A stretch of 6,979 bases of DNA from Bacillota bacterium. Lineage in GTDB: Bacteria > Bacillota > Bacilli > Bacillales > Bacillaceae_J. The translations under genes and the position numbers were made by a program. Within the stretch, counting starts at the first letter, position 1, and each line of letters opens with the position of its first letter. This document shows, piece after piece, positions 5,228 to 6,979 of the stretch. A model generated the notes under the pieces. That model did no database searches. It was not told the DNA's origin and was given only the letters and a program-made list of their open reading frames with translations. The stretch lies in assembly GCA_023457235.1 (NCBI GenBank), contig JAEWMK010000360.1, forward strand, positions 1 to 6,979, in the 5' to 3' direction.

Positions 5228-6382
5228 ATGCAATTTGAATTCGGAATTCCGAGCCATGTTATTTTTGGAGCTGGTTGTTCAAAGCAAATTGGAGAAGTTG
5301 TTCAAGGATTTAACGTTCAAAAAGTTTTATGTGTGTATGATCAGGGTGTAAAAGCAGCAGGTATTGTTGAACAAATCGTAGGAGTGCTGAAAGCTTCAAA
5401 TATTGACGTAGTTGAGTATGATGGAGTCCTTCCAAATCCACCAGAAACTGTGGTAGAAGAAGGTGCTAAATTTGCTCTAGAGGCGAATGTTGAGACAATA
5501 GTTGCTGTTGGTGGCGGAAGCTCCATAGATGCTGCAAAGGCAATTAACATTTTATTAACCAACCCAGGACCAATTAATAGATATGATGGATTAAATAAAG
5601 TTGAGGTTCCAACAAAGCCGTTAATAGCGATTCCAACAACATCTGGAACTGGAAGTGAGGTTACTGGGGTTACAGTTGTTACTAATACTGAAGAAAAGAG
5701 AAAAATGGTTCTTGCAGGAAAACACATTGGGGCCGATATAGCTCTTGTTGATCCAGAACTAACATATGCGTTACCACCAGCAGTCACAGCTGCAACTGGA
5801 ATGGATGCATTAACACATGCAATCGAGGCATATACTTCAAAGTTCGCCTCTATCCCAGCGAATGTAAACGCTTTAAAAGCAGTTGAATTAATCTATAACA
5901 ATATTGAAGCAGCTTATAAAGATGGAAATAATCTAGAAGCCCGTACAAATATGTTATTGGGCAGCATGCTTGCAGGTTACGCATTTAACTCGGCATTTCT
6001 AGGGCTAGTACATGCAATTGCCCATCCGTTAAGTGCTCATTGTGGTTTACCACATGGTGTAGCCAATGCTTGTGGTCTACCATTTGTAATGGAATATAAT
6101 GCGAAAGACCCTAACGTACAGCAAAAATATAGTGAAATTGCGAAAGCAATGGGCCTTGATGTGGATGGTCTCTCTGCAGAAGAAGGCTGCCAAAAAGCGG
6201 TAGAAGCAGTTAAAAACCTTGCCATTGCATTAGACATACCTAGTTTAGAAAAATTGGGAGTAAGAAAAGATCAACTTGAACTCCTAGCTGAAGAAACATT
6301 AAAAGAGGAAGTATCAATGTGGGCTACACCAGTTGACGCAACAAAAGAAGATGTTCTTAGATTACTAGAAAAGGCATTTTAA
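5228..6382 (+). CDS. Iron-containing (group III) NAD(P)-dependent alcohol dehydrogenase
   Basis: A 384-residue protein, the normal length for the Fe-ADH family. It reversibly oxidises an alcohol to an aldehyde with NAD(P)+. The N-terminal dinucleotide-binding half includes the glycine-rich GGGSSIDAAKA (95-105) and the IPTTSGTGSEVT signature (135-146). The C-terminal helical half carries the metal ligands expected for the family: Asp193 and His197 in GMDALTHAIEAY, His262 in the HAIAHPL block, and His276 in GLPHG. All are present, so the enzyme should be active. No signal or membrane segments are seen; it should be cytosolic. The start was chosen by the SD at 5214. The stop codon overlaps the SD of the following aldehyde dehydrogenase, so the two are surely co-transcribed and probably sequential enzymes. 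Sequence alone does not fix the substrate; the upstream phenol-type sensors make an aromatic or aromatic-derived alcohol plausible, but this family often uses short-chain alcohols. Confidence 0.92.
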   Translation: MQFEFGIPSHVIFGAGCSKQIGEVVQGFNVQKVLCVYDQGVKAAGIVEQIVGVLKASNIDVVEYDGVLPNPPETVVEEGAKFALEANVETIVAVGGGSSIDAAKAINILLTNPGPINRYDGLNKVEVPTKPLIAIPTTSGTGSEVTGVTVVTNTEEKRKMVLAGKHIGADIALVDPELTYALPPAVTAATGMDALTHAIEAYTSKFASIPANVNALKAVELIYNNIEAAYKDGNNLEARTNMLLGSMLAGYAFNSAFLGLVHAIAHPLSAHCGLPHGVANACGLPFVMEYNAKDPNVQQKYSEIAKAMGLDVDGLSAEEGCQKAVEAVKNLAIALDIPSLEKLGVRKDQLELLAEETLKEEVSMWATPVDATKEDVLRLLEKAF

Positions 6383-6397
6383 GGAGGTAATATTATA

Positions 6398-6979
6398 ATG
6401 ACACAAAATTATAAACTTTTTATCGGTGGTAAATGGGTAGATTCAGTTACTGGAAAGACGTTCAACTCGTATAATCCTGCAACAGGAGAATTAAATGGTG
6501 TCGTTGCAGAAGCAAATAAAGAAGATGTCGATTTAGCCGTAAAAGCAGCTAGAAAAGCTTTTGAATCTGGACCTTGGGCAGAAATGGCGCCAAGTGACCG
6601 CGGACGTTTGCTTTATAGGGCGGCTCAAGCTCTATGGCAAAAGGCAGATATGTTGGCCGAAGTAGAGTCAAGAGATAATGGCCTGCCAATCAATGAAACT
6701 AAATTCATTGCTATGCCAGCAATGATTGACGTACTAGAGTTTTATGCTGGCCTTGCGAATAAGATCCAAGGTGAAACCCTGTCATCCCCAGGTAATAGAT
6801 TAAATTATACATTAAAAGAACCGCTAGGCGTTGTTGCTGCAATCGTTCCTTGGAATTTCCCATTAATGTTAACTATGTGGAAGCTAGCACCAGCGTTAGC
6901 AGCTGGTAATACGATTGTTATTAAACCGGCTGAACAAACACCAATTAGTATTTTGGAAATGGTAAAAATATTCCAAGAA
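6398..6979 (+). CDS. NAD(P)-dependent aldehyde dehydrogenase, N-terminal 194 residues (partial)
   Basis: The ATG at 6398 follows AAGGAGGT (6381-6388) by 9 bases, and the gene runs off the window. The visible part is the ALDH superfamily N-terminal cofactor domain: FIGGKWVDS (8-16), YNPATGE (25-31), ARKAFESGPW (51-60), EPLGVVAAIVPWNFP (141-155) and NTIVIKPAEQTP (171-182). Asn153 in PWNFP is the conserved oxyanion-hole Asn, and Lys176 is the conserved cofactor-contacting Lys. The catalytic Cys and general-base Glu lie outside the window, so activity cannot be confirmed. The style is that of class 1/2-like or betaine/phenylacetaldehyde-type ALDHs; the specific substrate is unknown. It follows the alcohol dehydrogenase by 15 bases and probably oxidises its aldehyde product to the acid. 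Confidence 0.92.
   Translation, partial: MTQNYKLFIGGKWVDSVTGKTFNSYNPATGELNGVVAEANKEDVDLAVKAARKAFESGPWAEMAPSDRGRLLYRAAQALWQKADMLAEVESRDNGLPINETKFIAMPAMIDVLEFYAGLANKIQGETLSSPGNRLNYTLKEPLGVVAAIVPWNFPLMLTMWKLAPALAAGNTIVIKPAEQTPISILEMVKIFQE

Noticed and set aside
5341..5787. Minus-strand 148-codon open frame inside the alcohol dehydrogenase
   Set aside because: It lies entirely within a conserved Fe-ADH coding region; its Pro/Ser/Thr-rich product is typical of an antisense shadow.
6037..6237. Minus-strand 66-codon open frame inside the alcohol dehydrogenase
   Set aside because: It is antisense to conserved enzyme sequence, with no domain and no ribosome site noted.
1..6979. CRISPR array, tRNA or rRNA genes
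   Set aside because: No regularly spaced repeats and no cloverleaf or rRNA-like segments were seen on reading either strand.

Overview
The window is AT-rich with strong GGAGG-type ribosome binding sites, occasional TTG/GTG starts and sigma-A-like promoter hexamers. Protein families and codon use suggest a low-GC Gram-positive of the Bacillaceae (Bacillus/Neobacillus-like). This placement is an inference from composition and gene content; no marker gene settles the genus.

Layout, left to right. (1) Bases 1-201 are the 3' end of rmuC on the + strand. A strong bidirectional terminator hairpin (218-261) separates it from a convergent gene. (2) Bases 284-796 (- strand) encode a cupin of the 2,4'-dihydroxyacetophenone dioxygenase family. 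(3) The divergent region 797-1005 holds a long imperfect dyad (853-909) and a 25-bp pseudo-palindrome (919-943). (4) Bases 1006-2922 encode a 638-aa regulator that joins the aromatic-sensing XylR_N + V4R module of sigma-54 activators such as XylR/DmpR/MopR to a PucR/CdaR-type output (GGDEF-like domain plus C-terminal HTH). It has no AAA+ sigma-54 domain. (5) Bases 3028-4932 are a tandem paralogue of this regulator, broken by one in-frame TAA codon at 3901-3903. The sensor half (291 aa) stays translatable; the DNA-binding half lies beyond the stop. (6) A terminator at 4945-4970 ends the regulator block. (7) A promoter region (5027-5064) follows, with a cre-like site over its -35, and then a near-perfect dyad (5077-5117). 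(8) An iron-type alcohol dehydrogenase (5228-6382) and an aldehyde dehydrogenase (6398 to the window end, incomplete) form an operon with a 15-bp gap.

How the parts may work together (inference). The two sensors keep the four zinc ligands and the His/Trp pair that contact phenol in MopR, at identical spacing, so the likely effector is a phenol or another small aromatic. The ADH/ALDH pair would oxidise an alcohol through its aldehyde to an acid. The divergent cupin belongs to a family whose founding member cleaves 2,4'-dihydroxyacetophenone to 4-hydroxybenzoate and formate. A simple model is an aromatic-inducible catabolic locus under catabolite repression, controlled by one intact regulator and one truncated sensor. 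The most notable points are the sensor/output combination, the in-frame stop in the second regulator, and related dyads next to the putative target promoters.
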